From positions 56,776,753 through 56,840,752 of the forward strand of contig CM043959.1 in assembly GCA_014529385.2 (NCBI GenBank): a DNA stretch of 64,000 nucleotides. Reading direction: 5' to 3'. This document shows positions 35,062-46,118 of this stretch, piece by piece; positions within the stretch are counted from its first letter, which is position 1; each line of letters begins with the position of its first letter. The notes below the pieces were generated by a model. That model saw only the letters and a list, made by a program, of their open reading frames with translations, was not told the DNA's origin and did not search any database. The position numbers and the translations under genes were made by a program. This stretch comes from Adiantum capillus-veneris. Its lineage: Eukaryota; Streptophyta; Polypodiopsida; Polypodiales; Pteridaceae.

Positions 35062-35992
35062 AATGCTAGACAATATTCATCATCATGATCAATGCAACAT
35101 AATAGAATATACACATATTGATATCAAGCATCTAGCACTTAAGTAAACAAATGCAAAGTGCATTGGCAAACTTTTAAATTGATACAATGATCAAGATTGA
35201 GAATAAAAAGCATCAACATATTAGAAAAATTATAATGTACTACCAATCTTATAATTGTGTATGTATAGTACGTACAATGTCATCCATGCAGGAGATCTGA
35301 AAAGGAGACAATTGTGGGATAAGGAGGTCAAGTTGTCGCTTTGATTTTCTGTTAGATAATATAAAAGCATGCCCTGTTATTTGAAGCCATCCAATTAATG
35401 TCAAGGGCAATGGCTTTGGTCATACCAAGCAGCTGCTTGTGGACTCAAGTAATCACAAGAGCAGATTAGGCTTACCAAGTAAAAAACAAGTAAGCGGTTG
35501 AGCCGATCACACTCAGTTTCATATCGCCTGACAAGCTGGTATATATTTAGAGCCCACTTGTTGCTGTGAACTAAACTGCTACAATAGCTTTGTATCATGT
35601 CGATTTTTACCTTCACTTATGCTATCATGTCGACCATCATCAATACATATGTTTTGTTCCTCTTCTTTCAACTTAGCTTCGTGTTCAACCTCATTTTGCA
35701 GATCTTCGATTCTCCCTCAGAAAGCCCAAGAAGAATGAGTCTAAATGCTTAATTTGTCACTTGTGAGCACACTGATTCTTTTCTAATTGGCTATTGTTGG
35801 TTCTCTCCTCCTTCCTTCCCCGTCACCAACGCCTTCAACACCCTCACTCTTGCATCAACCGTGGTGATGGCTCCTCCATATAGCTCGTCTTTCTTCCTCC
35901 ACACCATCACCAAATCTTCCAGTCTCCACAAGTTCGTGAAAATGCTAAAATCAGTTGTGTAATCCACCCTTTTCTTCGTGCTTGCAACGGGG
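35062..35992. repeat. 931-bp tandem duplication, copy 2
   Basis: The second unit ends at AACGGGG. To its right the sequence is unique (TAAGTGCC), which shows that copy 2 keeps the original right flank while copy 1 runs into copy 2. Confidence 0.95.
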
Positions 35993-36042
35993 TAAGTGCC
36001 TTCTTTCATGATGGCATCTAATATTGATGGCAGGATATACAC
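35791..36042 (-). CDS. Hypothetical reading frame, unrecognised
   Basis: 83 codons, spanning the right edge of duplication copy 2. The segment KKRVDYTTDFSIFTNLWRLE, followed by a charged helix-like part, has ordinary protein composition. It is repeated exactly in copy 1 (34860-35114) behind a different start. It could be an exon of a split gene whose other exons are not obvious, or chance. I do not recognise any domain. Confidence 0.25.
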   Translation of the reverse strand: MYILPSILDAIMKEGTYPVASTKKRVDYTTDFSIFTNLWRLEDLVMVWRKKDELYGGAITTVDARVRVLKALVTGKEGGENQQ

Positions 36043-36560
36043 AAGCGACTGAGACTGTGGGCGGCTATGCCGTGGTCGGATGCAGCGAACGGGGCCAGGG
36101 GGGATTCAATGAAGTGACTAGTTAGGCTGGAGCGTGATTGGGTGGAGCTGCAAACGGGGAGGTGTTGGGACTGTTGGGCAGGCAGCACGGATAGGATATC
36201 GAGGGGATGCAGGCGTACAAGTTGTGGTTGTGGCCAACGGCGGAGAAGAGTAAGCTTGGCAGTGCTAGGCCAAGGATGTGGGATAGGGAGAGGATCCGGT
36301 CAGGGCTCGGGTATAGTCGAGGCGGAAGTAGAGAGTTGCAAGCAACGATGTGGTGATTTAGAGTAGACAATTGCAAGCACAGATCAAATTTTTTTCTTGA
36401 CGACTTTCTTGTTTTTGAGAAGCATCATTATCGTTATTGTTCAACGCTTCTATTTTACTTGCTTTTTAGCGACGTTGTTGGCCGTGCGATTAGATTGTTG
36501 GGCAATGGCCTAGAGCATGCCAAGCGGCCACCTCCTAGCTCTACAATGTAAAAAAGTATC
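35993..36560. other. Stretch with no recognisable gene
   Basis: The part at 36050-36370 is GC-rich with Gly/Arg-coding frames but no domain. It leads into the copia element. Confidence 0.4.
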
Positions 36561-37235
36561 TTGGCTCACCAAGTAAATACGAGGGATAAACAACATGCAA
36601 TTGAGCATGCCTTTCTCATTGCTCAAAGAAAAGGTGGTAACAACAATGTAGCCACTTCTCATGGTTCTTCTTCAGTAAGTGGCAAATCACCTATTCCTAA
36701 TGCTTTTGCTGGCAGCACCTCGTTTAGGAATTCTGGTGAAAAAGGCAAGAAAAATATGTGTTGCCATTATTGCAAGGCCAATGATCACTTGATTACACAA
36801 TGTCCTAAATTGAAGGCAAAAGAGGCCAAGAAGAAAGAGGTTGGTTCCACTACAGGTGCAACTATTGTAGAATCTTCTATGGAAGGAGATTGTGATGCTG
36901 ATGTAGATGTAGAGTGGGCATTTAGTGTAGAGTGCACTTATGATCCTTCTGTCCATGATGCATGTATGTCAGCTGCTACAGATTCACATGCGTGGTACTT
37001 TGATAGTGGTGCTACAAAGCACATTACCTCACATCGTGACTTGTTTACCTCTCTCGAGGTTGTCCCTCATGGAAATAAGGTCACTTGTGCCAACAACGCC
37101 TCTTATTCGATCAAGGGAGTTGGAAAGATTGTGATGACTACCGCAAATGGTAGTTCTTTCACACTCGTTGATGCATTTTATTCAAAAAGAACCTTCTATC
37201 TATATCTACACTTGTTAGACTTGGTCTTGTTGTGA
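36561..37235 (+). CDS. Ty1/copia gag C-terminus and protease
   Basis: 224 codons. A CCHC knuckle CHYCKANDHLITQC lies near residues 69-82. The protease starts at AWYFDSGATKHITSHRDLF, with the intact copia active site DSGA near 150. The flap and the strand after it (GVGKIVM) are present, and the frame then runs out at SKRTFYLYLH. The protease would cut the Gag-Pol precursor. The 5' part of gag is missing, so the first ATG is only the first available. Confidence 0.85.
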   Translation: MAHQVNTRDKQHAIEHAFLIAQRKGGNNNVATSHGSSSVSGKSPIPNAFAGSTSFRNSGEKGKKNMCCHYCKANDHLITQCPKLKAKEAKKKEVGSTTGATIVESSMEGDCDADVDVEWAFSVECTYDPSVHDACMSAATDSHAWYFDSGATKHITSHRDLFTSLEVVPHGNKVTCANNASYSIKGVGKIVMTTANGSSFTLVDAFYSKRTFYLYLHLLDLVLL

Positions 37236-37341
37236 AATTTGTGGATGACAAATGTACAATTCATAATCTCCATTTTGGTGATGAAATTGTTGCATCTAGC
37301 ATTTTGTGTCATGGGTTGTATAAGATCACTTTGTATGACAA

Positions 37342-37629
37342 ATGTGGACAGAATTTTGCGAATGCAGTCGTGGATTCAAAGGTGTTGACACTCATTTGGT
37401 TAAACGAGGCTTTTGTAACAGTCCAACAGAAAGCACTTTGTATGTAAAACATGATGGTGATATATTTCTCATTGTCGTTCTTTATGTTGGTGATTTGTTG
37501 ATCAATGGAACAAATGAGACACATATTGCTGAATTTAAGGATGATTTAAATGCTACTTTCAAGATGAAAGACTTGGGGCTTTTGCATCATTGCTTGGGCA
37601 TACAGCCTTCTGCCAAACACGCTACATAA
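37342..37629 (+). pseudogene. Ty1/copia RT fragment with altered active site
   Basis: 95 codons. VKRGFCNSPTESTLYVKHDG and the following LYVGDLL and MKDLGLLHHCLGI blocks are typical of copia RT. The catalytic YVDD reads YVGD, which removes an essential aspartate. The frame starts abruptly after the protease and ends at TAA (37627-37629); the next 300 bases continue RT-like sequence in shifting frames (SPMDS, then a YLC-type motif). Confidence 0.8.
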
Positions 37630-37924
37630 AAATATCACTATGTAAGTTCGGACTTGAGGGTTGTAAACGTATTGTTAGTCCCATGGATTCAATTGAGTCT
37701 TCATGATGCTGGTGATCATGTTGATATCACTTTTTACCAAGGATGCCTTATTTATGTATGCAATACAAGTCTAAGCATTGGCAGCATGCTATCAATGGCT
37801 TTGCTACTTGAGTGCCACTGTACATCTTTGCTTGTTTTATCTCCCCACCAAATTTATATACTTTTTTGAACTCAAATCGGGCTGGTTGTTATGAAACACG
37901 AGTGTCACAAGTGGTTTTTGTTTC

Positions 37925-38326
37925 ATGCTCGACAATTCATGCATATCATGGTTGACCAAGAAGCAACCTATTATGGCCACTTCTAGTTGTGAGGCTGAGT
38001 ACAGGGCAATCTTCACACCTACACTTGAGTGTGTATGGTTGGGATGCCTTATGGTTGATTTGGGTATTGCACAGGGCATTGCCAACATCATCTACACTAA
38101 TAGTCAGAGCACATTGGTAGTTGCAAGGAACCCAATTTTTCATGCTCACACAAAGCGCACTGAGGTGCATTATCACTATGTCAGAGAGAGACTCTCAACA
38201 AGAGGGATCAGCTTGGCTTATGTGTCAACACATGACAACCTTGAAGATCTTTTCACAAAGGCATTGTCTCATGAGAAGTTCAAATCTTTTCACAAAGATT
38301 TGGACTTACTCCCCTTTGTGGATTGA
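37925..38326 (+). CDS. Ty1/copia RNase H
   Basis: 133 codons. SWLTKKQPIMATSSCEAEYR is the copia RNase H block with the catalytic glutamate. The following aspartate block reads YTNSQSTLVVARNP, where copia usually has a C-D-N-Q pattern, so the catalytic aspartate is lost. HTKRTEVHYHYVRERL and EDLFTKAL complete the domain. It ends at TGA, about 70 bases before the polypurine tract, as normal for copia. Confidence 0.85.
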   Translation: MLDNSCISWLTKKQPIMATSSCEAEYRAIFTPTLECVWLGCLMVDLGIAQGIANIIYTNSQSTLVVARNPIFHAHTKRTEVHYHYVRERLSTRGISLAYVSTHDNLEDLFTKALSHEKFKSFHKDLDLLPFVD

Positions 38327-38392
38327 TCATGTCCTTAGGGCATGGCACTCCCCTATAAACATACATGCTAGCTCTCGTTCATCGCATCACTC

Positions 38393-38617
38393 CCAAGGGG
38401 GATTTGTTACATATATATATGGTAGTGATTTGTGTGAATACACTTAGGACTGTCAATGCATTTTTTCTCTCATTAGGAGGTTTTTCTCCCCAGTGCATTG
38501 TATATACACCCATCACTCTAGGGCTAACTTATCTTTCCATTGTGCACTAAGCAATATACTCTTTGTTGTGTGCCTTGAGCTTCATCATCTTCTCCAAGTT
38601 GTGTGTGATTCCCTACA
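38393..38617 (+). repeat. Polypurine tract and probable 3' LTR of the copia element
   Basis: CCCAAGGGGGATT (38392-38404) precedes TGTTACATATATATATGG, a plausible LTR start at 38405. An end at CCCTACA (38617) would give a 213-bp LTR, in the usual copia range. With no second copy, the right end is a guess. Confidence 0.5.
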
Positions 38618-38821
38618 ACCCTATTTTCCAACATCAAGTCAAAGATTTTCCCTCAGGGGTCATTCCAAAACCCTCGTATTACGTACAAAAATTGTAGACT
38701 TGCTTAGCTCACAACACTTGGTTGAAACTTGCTAGATGACCATATGGATATCCATTCCGTTATACTTTTTGACCCAATTTTGGAAATTTATGGTTCTGAC
38801 TTATCTTAAATCTACTCCTAC

Positions 38822-39831
38822 TTATCTATGAACATGAGGTCTTGATCCCACTAAGTCCACATCTTGGAATAAAATGCTATTTGATTGTGATTCTCTTGTC
38901 TCTTTAGTAGCCTGGTTGCCACCCATTTTTCTCATATAAGAGGTGTTAAGACTCCCATTAATCCAATATTTGGGACTAAAATCTCCACTATTATCTATTC
39001 TTGTATTGTGTTGTGTAGACCCATTTTTAGTGTTCATACTCCCAAAGGAATCATATGAAGCTTGAGTCTCTACTTTCATTTTATTGGGCATCAATGCTTT
39101 ATGAAATGACCTTTGTATTTGGTTTGCTCAACTTCATTTTCCTTCATGATATTGAAGTTGAATTGATCCCTAAAGATGTCTCAAGGTAAAGATGCCTCTG
39201 CTTTTAGGTTGAAGACATACATGATTTTACTGGATTGGAGTGCCTCAGGTTTGGCAATTAAAGTCCATATGACATTTTTCAAACCCCCACTTTCCCAATG
39301 ATAAGCTCCCAAAATCTCATCATCAATCCTCACTCTCTTGGAAATTCTTAAATCTGAGAAGACAAATCCAACTAAACCACTTGGAGGTGGTTATTCAGAG
39401 ACTTCCTCTATTGGCTCTATTGATACCACTGTTTGACCCCAAACATTGACATTGTTGGGATCTTTCACCTTGAGGAATCTTGTACCCTTAGGGTTCAAGT
39501 GATAGTCACCTTGCTTTCGAGTTAGCAAATTTGGTTCAAATCCTATATCATGGTCATCTATCCTATCCACATACTCGTCTACAACTGTAGATATGAGCTC
39601 CATGCTCATTCTTCATGAAAAACATCAGGATACTTAGGTATTTAATATTTGTTTCCACTTGAGAAGCCATGTCTAAACTAGTGTCAAAGTATGTTAGCTT
39701 TTTCCTCAAAGATAGTAGAAGATATTTCTCCCTGATCAACACTCTCTTTCTTTGAAGCTCTGCTCTCCAAATCTCTAAATGATCATAGGTTTCCTAGCAC
39801 TCCGCTTGACCTAAGGTTCATAAAGTTTTCA
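38822..39831 (-). pseudogene. Gag N-terminal extension, second degraded copy
   Basis: Begins at 39831 with MNLRSSGVLGNL; the copy at 63820 begins MNLRSCRVLGNQ, so this is the natural start. Further matches are VDRIDDHDIGFEP (versus IRIDDHGIEFEE), YHWESGGLKNVIWTLIAKPE (versus YCWEDKNIKDLLWTSHAKPG) and NEVEQTKYKGHFI (versus EEVEQTKHQGYSI). It is broken by several stops and frameshifts. After about 39100 similarity fades and the gag core is missing. Confidence 0.7.
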
Positions 39832-40565
39832 ATTCACAACTTGAACTTGAAATGCTGAATACTCTAAGTTTGAAAAGAAAGCTCTGTAGTAGTAGTATTG
39901 AAGTTCTATGTATACACTCTTCATATGGCCTATTTTTGGTAAGGGAATTTCTTTTTCAAGTATGCAATTTGCAAAAATGTCTCAATTGCCCTTAAACCTT
40001 GTTTTGAGAGTATCTTGATCTCTGGTGGGTATTTTTAGCCCAAACTTGAACTTTGAGATGTGCTCAAGTTAGATACCCCCAATGTGAAGAAAATTTTAGT
40101 ATTGCCTTGGAGTTCTGGACTTGCTATGAAGGATTTGATTTGATACAGTCGTTCCCTAAGTCAAATTACCTGGCCAATTTTGGTTCAATTTGGATCACTT
40201 TAACTTGACCAAATAACAATTTTCAGTTTGCGAGACAATTTGATTCCAGCTTCTGGTCTTTGATAGTGATCAAATTGTCCATATCTATTCAAACTTCACC
40301 AATGGGCTATCCTTAGCGTGCATATACATTGTATGCCCAAAAATTGCAAATTTTTCCAAAATTGACCCCAAATTTTAGTATTGCGATACTAAACTTTTTC
40401 CTAGATTTGGCTTAAATTTTTTTCAGTGATAGTCATCTATGTGTGCAATCCAATGATTTCCCTATTGAGGAATTTACAAATTACTCAAAAAATTATAGGT
40501 AGCTTGTATACAAGTAGTACAACTAATCTGCAAGGTCAAAACCTAAAGTAGCCCGAGTATGTAGT
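39832..40565. other. Stretch with no recognisable gene
   Basis: By analogy with the other copies it may include the leader of the element whose gag start is at 39831. I found no primer-binding site in it. Confidence 0.4.
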
Positions 40566-41142
40566 ATGTCCCCATAATCTTTTTTTGATTTCTTTTCATA
40601 AGAATCAGCGAAGATGCTTTTCTAAAAGTTTGGATGAAAGTTAAAGTAAGTGGAAAGGGTTTGTCACATGGATATGGCGCGTTGACGCAGCAGAGAGACC
40701 GAAAGAGAGAAATTTTCTTTGGGTTCAAAGGAAAAGCGGTAATTTTTTTTTAGGGCACTAGTGCTCGGGAAAAATGTGTCAGCTTAATATCGTGTTGTTT
40801 TCAATTTCCAAAGTACCTCTCGATCCCAAGGGGAAATCGAAAAAAATAATGTGGAAACCCAAAAAATAAGCTTGATTTTGTAAAGGAAAAATTAAGAAAA
40901 TATCCGTCTCATTTGTGAAAATTCGCAAAATACCCCTCAAATTTCAAAAATTCCCATTGTTTTCTCATCAATTCCCAAAATGCCCCTGCTTGTGGCATCA
41001 AATGCTAAAACTAGAATTTGGGTTGGATATGTAGGCTTTGGAGATGGATTGCTTCATTTTTAAAATTTAGTGTTCACAAATTCAGGGAAAGGAGTTTTGT
41101 ATGCTTGCAAAAATCGGATAGCGACGCATGGAGGCGCAGATG
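40566..41142. repeat. Inverted-repeat arm A
   Basis: 577 bp. It contains a low-complexity core of TACCCCTCAAATTTC and AAAAATTCCC type that resembles the small Mutator-like element at 28864-29331. Confidence 0.9.
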
Positions 41143-41170
41143 TGGCAAGCGGATAAACTGATGCCCCACC

Positions 41171-41744
41171 CATCTGCGCCTCCACGTGCCGTCCGATTTT
41201 TGCAAGCATACAAAATTCCTTTCCCTGAATTTGTGAACACGAAATTTTAAAAATGAAGCAATCCATCTCCAAAGCCTACATATCCAACCCAAATTCTAGT
41301 TTTAGCATTTGATGCCACAAGCAGGGGTATTTTGGGAATTGATGAGAAAACAATGGGAATTTTTGAAATTTGAGGGGTATTTTGCGAATTTTCACAAATG
41401 AGACGGATATTTTCTTAATTTTTCCTTTACAAAATCAAGCTTATTTTTTGGGTTTCCATAGTATTTTTCTCGATTTCACCTTGCGATCGAGCGGTACTTT
41501 GGAAATTGAAAACAACACGATATTAAGCTGACACATTTTTCCCGAGCACTAGTGCCCTAAAAAAAAATTACCGCTTTTCCTTTGAACCCAAAGAAAATCT
41601 CTCTCTTTCGGTCTCTCTGCTACGTCAACGCGCCATATCCATGTGACAAACCCTTTCCACTTACTTTAACTTTCATCCAAACTTTTAGAAAAGCATCTTC
41701 GCTGATTCTTATGAAAAGAAATCAAAAAAAGATTATGGGGACAT
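41171..41744. repeat. Inverted-repeat arm B
   Basis: 574 bp, reverse complement of arm A. A transcript through A and B would fold into a near-perfect hairpin. Confidence 0.9.
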
Positions 41745-42761
41745 GTTTGGGTCTAAATTGAACCCATTAATTAATTAAACATCCAGATTCCCTTAGATAC
41801 CAAGAGGAAAACCATAACGTCCCTTTGCTTGCCCGTTCCCATGCAGACAAACATCCCTGCTGGATCACCTGCAGGTCTTCCATGTCTCTCTCTTCACTGC
41901 CCTGCTGGATCACCTGCAGGTCTTCCATGTCTCGCCCACGAAGGGCCCTTCCTCATGGTCCAGTGCCTAGTCGTAGCTCTACCTACTCACGCTCATCACA
42001 AGAGCCATCTAACAAGTTGGTTTGTTTCTCTCCTGCATTCCCCAGCTCCTCTCGGATGCAAACCTTCCTCCGCACCTGCCCCAGTCTGCACTGTCGGCTT
42101 CAACAGTCCCCCAAGTTTCCAGCAGTCCATAAACGAACACACACACACACACACACACACATGAAATGGTGCTTGCTCCCTAGGCCATGGAGACTGTCCG
42201 ATATTGGCATGCACAACAAACCACAGGTTGTTATCCTCCAACTCGCAATAGCTCCACTTCCACAAAAATCGCCAAAATATCTTCCTCCGAGCTCTTTGCG
42301 CTGCCATCGACACACAATCTCTCTCTATTGGCCTACCCCGCAGGGTCGCAGCACCTGATTGCCACACTTTGCAAAACTCCATCCTTCGACTGCTTTGCTT
42401 CACTCTCTTCTCCACCTCCTATGCAACGCAATTCTTCCTCCACACCTACCCCTGTCTTCCCCTCATACACCTTCTCCCTCATGGCCTTTGGACTCGACCT
42501 TGTCGAGCAGCTTCGGGCGAACTGAAGCTCTCTACCTACTCAAACTCAAACCCAGCCTCAGGATGGTCCCCTTGCGAACCTGGAGCAGCGAGAGCTTCTG
42601 TCCGTGCACGCCGAGAGAGAGACAGAGAAACACTATGCAATCCGAACCTCTAGTAGGCCGCGCACTATTGCTCTCCTGCCCTATTCGCGTCAGCTGCTCG
42701 TCCTCCTGCCCTGTCCGCACCCTGCTGAGCCCCACCCTCGCGTCAGTTTGTTCGATTGCCA
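41745..42761. other. GC-rich insert between arms B and C
   Basis: Clearly more C-rich than the surrounding DNA, with several long overlapping open frames rich in Pro, Ser, Cys and Thr and no recognisable domain. It holds a (CA)n run at 42139-42162 and a 45-bp direct repeat. It could be host DNA captured between element ends, but no coding frame can be chosen. Confidence 0.6.
41855..41936. repeat. 45-bp direct repeat in the insert
   Basis: CCCTGCTGGATCACCTGCAG starts at 41855 and again at 41900, followed in each by GTCTTCCATGTCTC. The two copies are adjacent and in the same frame. Confidence 0.9.
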
Positions 42762-43337
42762 CATCTGCGCCTCCACGCGTCACTGTCCGATTTTTGCAAG
42801 CATACAAAATTCCTTTCCCTGAATTTGTGAACACTAAATTTTAAAAATGAAGCAATCCATCTCCAAAGCCTACATATCCAACCCAAATTCTAGTTTTAGC
42901 ATTTGATGCCACAAGCAGGGGCGTTTTGGGAATTGATGAGAAAACAATGGGAAATTTTGAAATTTGAGGGGTATTTTGCGAATTTTCACAAATGAGACAG
43001 ATATTTTCTTAATTTTTCCTTTACAAAATCAAGCTTATTTTTGGGTTTCCATAGTATTTTTCTCGATTTCCTTTGCAATCGAGCGATACTTTGAAAATTG
43101 AAAACAACACGATATTAAGTTGACACATTTTTCCCGAGCACTAGTGCCCTAAAAAAAAATTACTGCTTTTCCTTTGAACCTAAAGAAAATCTCTCTCTTT
43201 CGGTCTCTCTATTGCGTCAACGCGCCATATCCATGTGACAAACCCTTTCCGCTTATTTTAACTTTCATCCATACTTTTAGAAAAGCATCTTCGTTGATTC
43301 TTATGAAAAGAAATCAAAAAAAGATTATGGGGACATA
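42762..43337. repeat. Inverted-repeat arm C
   Basis: 576 bp, same orientation as arm B and inverted to arm A, with slightly more differences from each than they have from one another. Confidence 0.9.
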
Positions 43338-44494
43338 CCTAGCAACTTTTGGTTTCTTAATCGAATGACTAAATCTCAAGCTATGATAGAAAAATGTATA
43401 GAAATACACAAACAAAATCAAGAAATAGCATGAGAGATTTACGTCTACGAGTAGTAGAACTTTCACTTGGCAATGTGTAGCACTTCTTAGAATCAAATTG
43501 TGACTCTACAAACTGGAGAAATGAGTATATAAAGTCACGTATACATTAACAATCGTACGCTCGAAAAATATTATCTCATTAAGAACTTGTGGTTCAAAAT
43601 TACAAAATTGACCTTTATACTTGGTCAAAGCCTAAAATTTGGTCCTTGCCCAACGCTGCTCATCAAGGTGGCAATCTAAGTGCCAAAAAGATTCGATAAT
43701 TACAATTTGGAAGCTTGTAGCCCTGAGTAAACACTAATGGCTCAAGTGTACATTTCATAAAAATACAAAATTACATGAGTCAAAACAATAAAATAATATG
43801 TCTAATGTCATATAGGATGGGAAAATAAATGTGCAACCAGTTCAATTCTTTTCTAGCAAAGGCCATATACATCTATGGTAGCCTGATCCAGAAAACAAGA
43901 AGAGATCTCGTCCACACAAAAATTGCAAGTTTCTTGGTGTATATTGGAGGCAACCATGCACAAGGCAAATCATGCCCTATTTGAACGTCATGTAGGAGAC
44001 AATCTATATGCAATGAGGCATGTTATAGCTAGAGAACACGGACAAACAAAATTTTTGATCTCCACGCACTTAAAACCCTTAGTTTGGACGGAGTTTCATC
44101 CTTGAAATAGAATCTTTAACATTAATTGGACTCTTTTCATTCATTACCACCACATATTGAATGCAAAGTAATGGTCTCTCTCCAAATGCAATCACCCAAG
44201 CTTGCATCTTACGCGGCATCATGAAAGTAGTTGTCGTAAAAATTAATTTCTAACTTTTTAAAAGTATTTTCCATCTTAAATTGGCCAATTACTTCTAGGG
44301 AAATAAAAGAGAACAAGAGGAATTGATTAACGTGTTTATAGGCTTCTTTAGGTCAAAGACTTGGAACTAAACAAAAGACGTCTATAAAAGAGCAAGGATA
44401 ATTGTTATTTGATCATCTAAGGTCAAAGGATGCAGATCAAGGAAGGACAAATCTATCCCAAGCAAACTTGATCAAAGGTATAGGACCAATGATT
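43338..44494. other. Stretch with no recognisable gene
   Basis: AT-rich, no clear frame or repeat. Confidence 0.45.
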
Positions 44495-44872
44495 GGTTGT
44501 TTCCTATAGTGGTAGTCCTTAAGAAGAATGGGAAGTTGAGAGTATGTGTAGACTACAGAAAATTGAATTCCTAGACCATCAAGGATCCTTTTCAACTATT
44601 ATTCACAGACATGATACTGGTCGAGATTGCAGGTCACGAAATGTATAGCTTCATGGACGGCTATAGTGGCTACAATAAAAGATTTCACCTAAAGATAGGG
44701 CCAAGACTAAATTTATCACTGAATGGGGAGCATTCATGTATTTGCTGATGCCATTCGGGCTCTGTAATGCTCCAACGACTTTTCAGAGGTGTATGATGGA
44801 AATTTTCAGTGAATTCCTACATAAATTTATGGCCATCTTCGTCGATGATTTCATAGTTTTCTCCACTAAATA
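44495..44872 (+). pseudogene. Ty3/gypsy reverse transcriptase relic
   Basis: In shifting frames: VVVLKKNGKLRVCVDYRKLN, then a stop, then YSFMDGYSGYN, then LLMPFGLCNAPTTFQR and IFVDDFIVFS. These are the successive RT blocks, including the catalytic DD. The MDGYSGYNxx form resembles the non-chromovirus lineage at 51286-52197. It is an isolated fragment with at least one stop and one frameshift; no other pol domain is adjacent. Confidence 0.8.
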
Positions 44873-46108
44873 AATGAAGTTCAACGTGTCCAAAATGCAA
44901 GGAATGTGCCTTGGATTGTAGCACTCGAGATGCTCTAGAAGCCGGTCCAGACAGCTCGTCAAACGAAGCCACGATGTTAAAGATATGCTAATCTGAAGTC
45001 AAAAGGCTTTGTAGGTCCCCAACGGATAGGGCAGGTACAAACAAGAGGCCCGAGTTGGAATGGGCAAGTAGACGTGTAGAGCTCAAGTTATGGAGCATGC
45101 CGATCTTTTTGGATCACCATTCGGAGCTCAGACGGGCAAGTTATGGGCCGACAAAGGATTCAAAGTTGGCAGTTATGTGCTCAATGGGGCACATTGGCGG
45201 GCATGTTGACAAGGATTTTTTTGAGCTCACCAAGGTTCCATAAGGTTGCATGCAATGTGTGGAGCTGGCAAAAATTTATGGCTCGTTGATCGGAGGTATG
45301 GAGGTTGAGATGTGTCCACTTCAAGTTGGTAGATGACCGTGACGGTGGCAATTCGGGGCTTTTTTTACTTTTGCGACTTGCCATTCAAGGGTGTAAAGTG
45401 GTCAAAATACGACAATGTTCTCAGGATTTTGGAGCTGGCAGGTGGAGCTCCCATGTGGCAAGATTGGAAAAAAATATGCGACGAGCCTGGCTATGTGCGA
45501 GCAACGACGACGTGGGAATTGGATGCTTAATGCTCTCCTTGGTTGTAAATGTAAAAAGGAGAGGTAACTGGAGTTTGTAAGAAAAAGGAAAGCACAATAC
45601 TTAAAGAGGGGGGGGCTTGTGGTTTTGAAAAAGGGCAAAAAAAGAGTTTTGTGAAGTTAAAAGGGAGTAATAGGACCCTATTGCTTGCAAGACGCTTTAT
45701 CTAGAAAGTGGGAAGAGAAAAAGAGAAGAGGGGGTGCAATTGTGCGCGTCTGTCGTATGTGTCAATGCAAGGAACCTACCATTACACTGTGTGCGAGCTA
45801 CAAATGGCTCCAAGCACGCAACTAGCTTAAACTAGTAAGCTCAAAGATGGCGATGGTGTGTCACTCACTGCTCTACGCTTGTTGTCGTGGAGGATTCTTT
45901 GTCGCGAAGAAAGAGCCGCCGTTGTGTCGCGCTCAATCGCTTCGCCGCCGCCGTGCCATCGTCGCAATGCTCGATCACACACATACTCTCTCTCTCTCTC
46001 ACGCATATACACACACACAAAGAGGTGAAGAAGAAGAAGATGGAGATGGAGCAAGAGCACTCTTCAATTGCACAAATGAAAGAATGAGTGATTTTGAGGT
46101 TTAGTTGA
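44873..46108. other. Unassigned sequence, possibly partly LTR
   Basis: Several moderate open frames (for example 45305-45580 plus strand) are present without a domain I know. The right part (from about 45840) should belong to the minus-strand LTR that starts at 46310, but its far end is not visible. Confidence 0.4.
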
Positions 46109-46118
46109 CTTTTATATG
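46109..46118 (-). promoter_or_regulatory. Probable LTR TATA box
   Basis: The minus strand reads CTCATATAAAAGTC about 190 bases after the proposed LTR start, a normal position for an LTR promoter. Confidence 0.45.

Larger units (their letters stand above)
36561..38617 (+). mobile_element. Internally deleted Ty1/copia element
   Basis: Plus strand: gag end and protease (36561-37235), RT fragment (37342-37629), RNase H (37925-38326), polypurine tract and a probable 3' LTR (38405-38617). The integrase and the N-terminal half of RT are missing, and the 5' end is not found. Several frameshifts and a changed RT active site make it inactive. Confidence 0.85.
40566..43337. mobile_element. Long inverted-repeat (foldback) structure with three arms
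   Basis: Arm A (40566-41142) is inverted relative to arm B (41171-41744), with a 28-bp loop between them. Arm C (42762-43337) repeats arm B in direct orientation after 1,017 bp. The arms are about 575 bp and nearly identical apart from scattered substitutions. The outer end reads ATGTCCCCATAATC at the left, and the same inverted at both B and C. I find no target duplication at the outer ends. No transposase frame is present. Confidence 0.85.

Noticed and set aside
36142-36366. Gly/Arg/Cys-rich frame after the 931-bp duplication
   Set aside because: Composition-driven, open on both strands, no recognised motif.
41825-42844. Several overlapping 100-180-codon frames in the GC-rich insert
   Set aside because: All frames and both strands are open because of composition; none has a recognisable domain, so no gene is called.
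45305-45580. Possible host gene with frames of 65 and 91 codons
   Set aside because: The two frames overlap, no domain is recognisable, and the region lies between retroelement relics.
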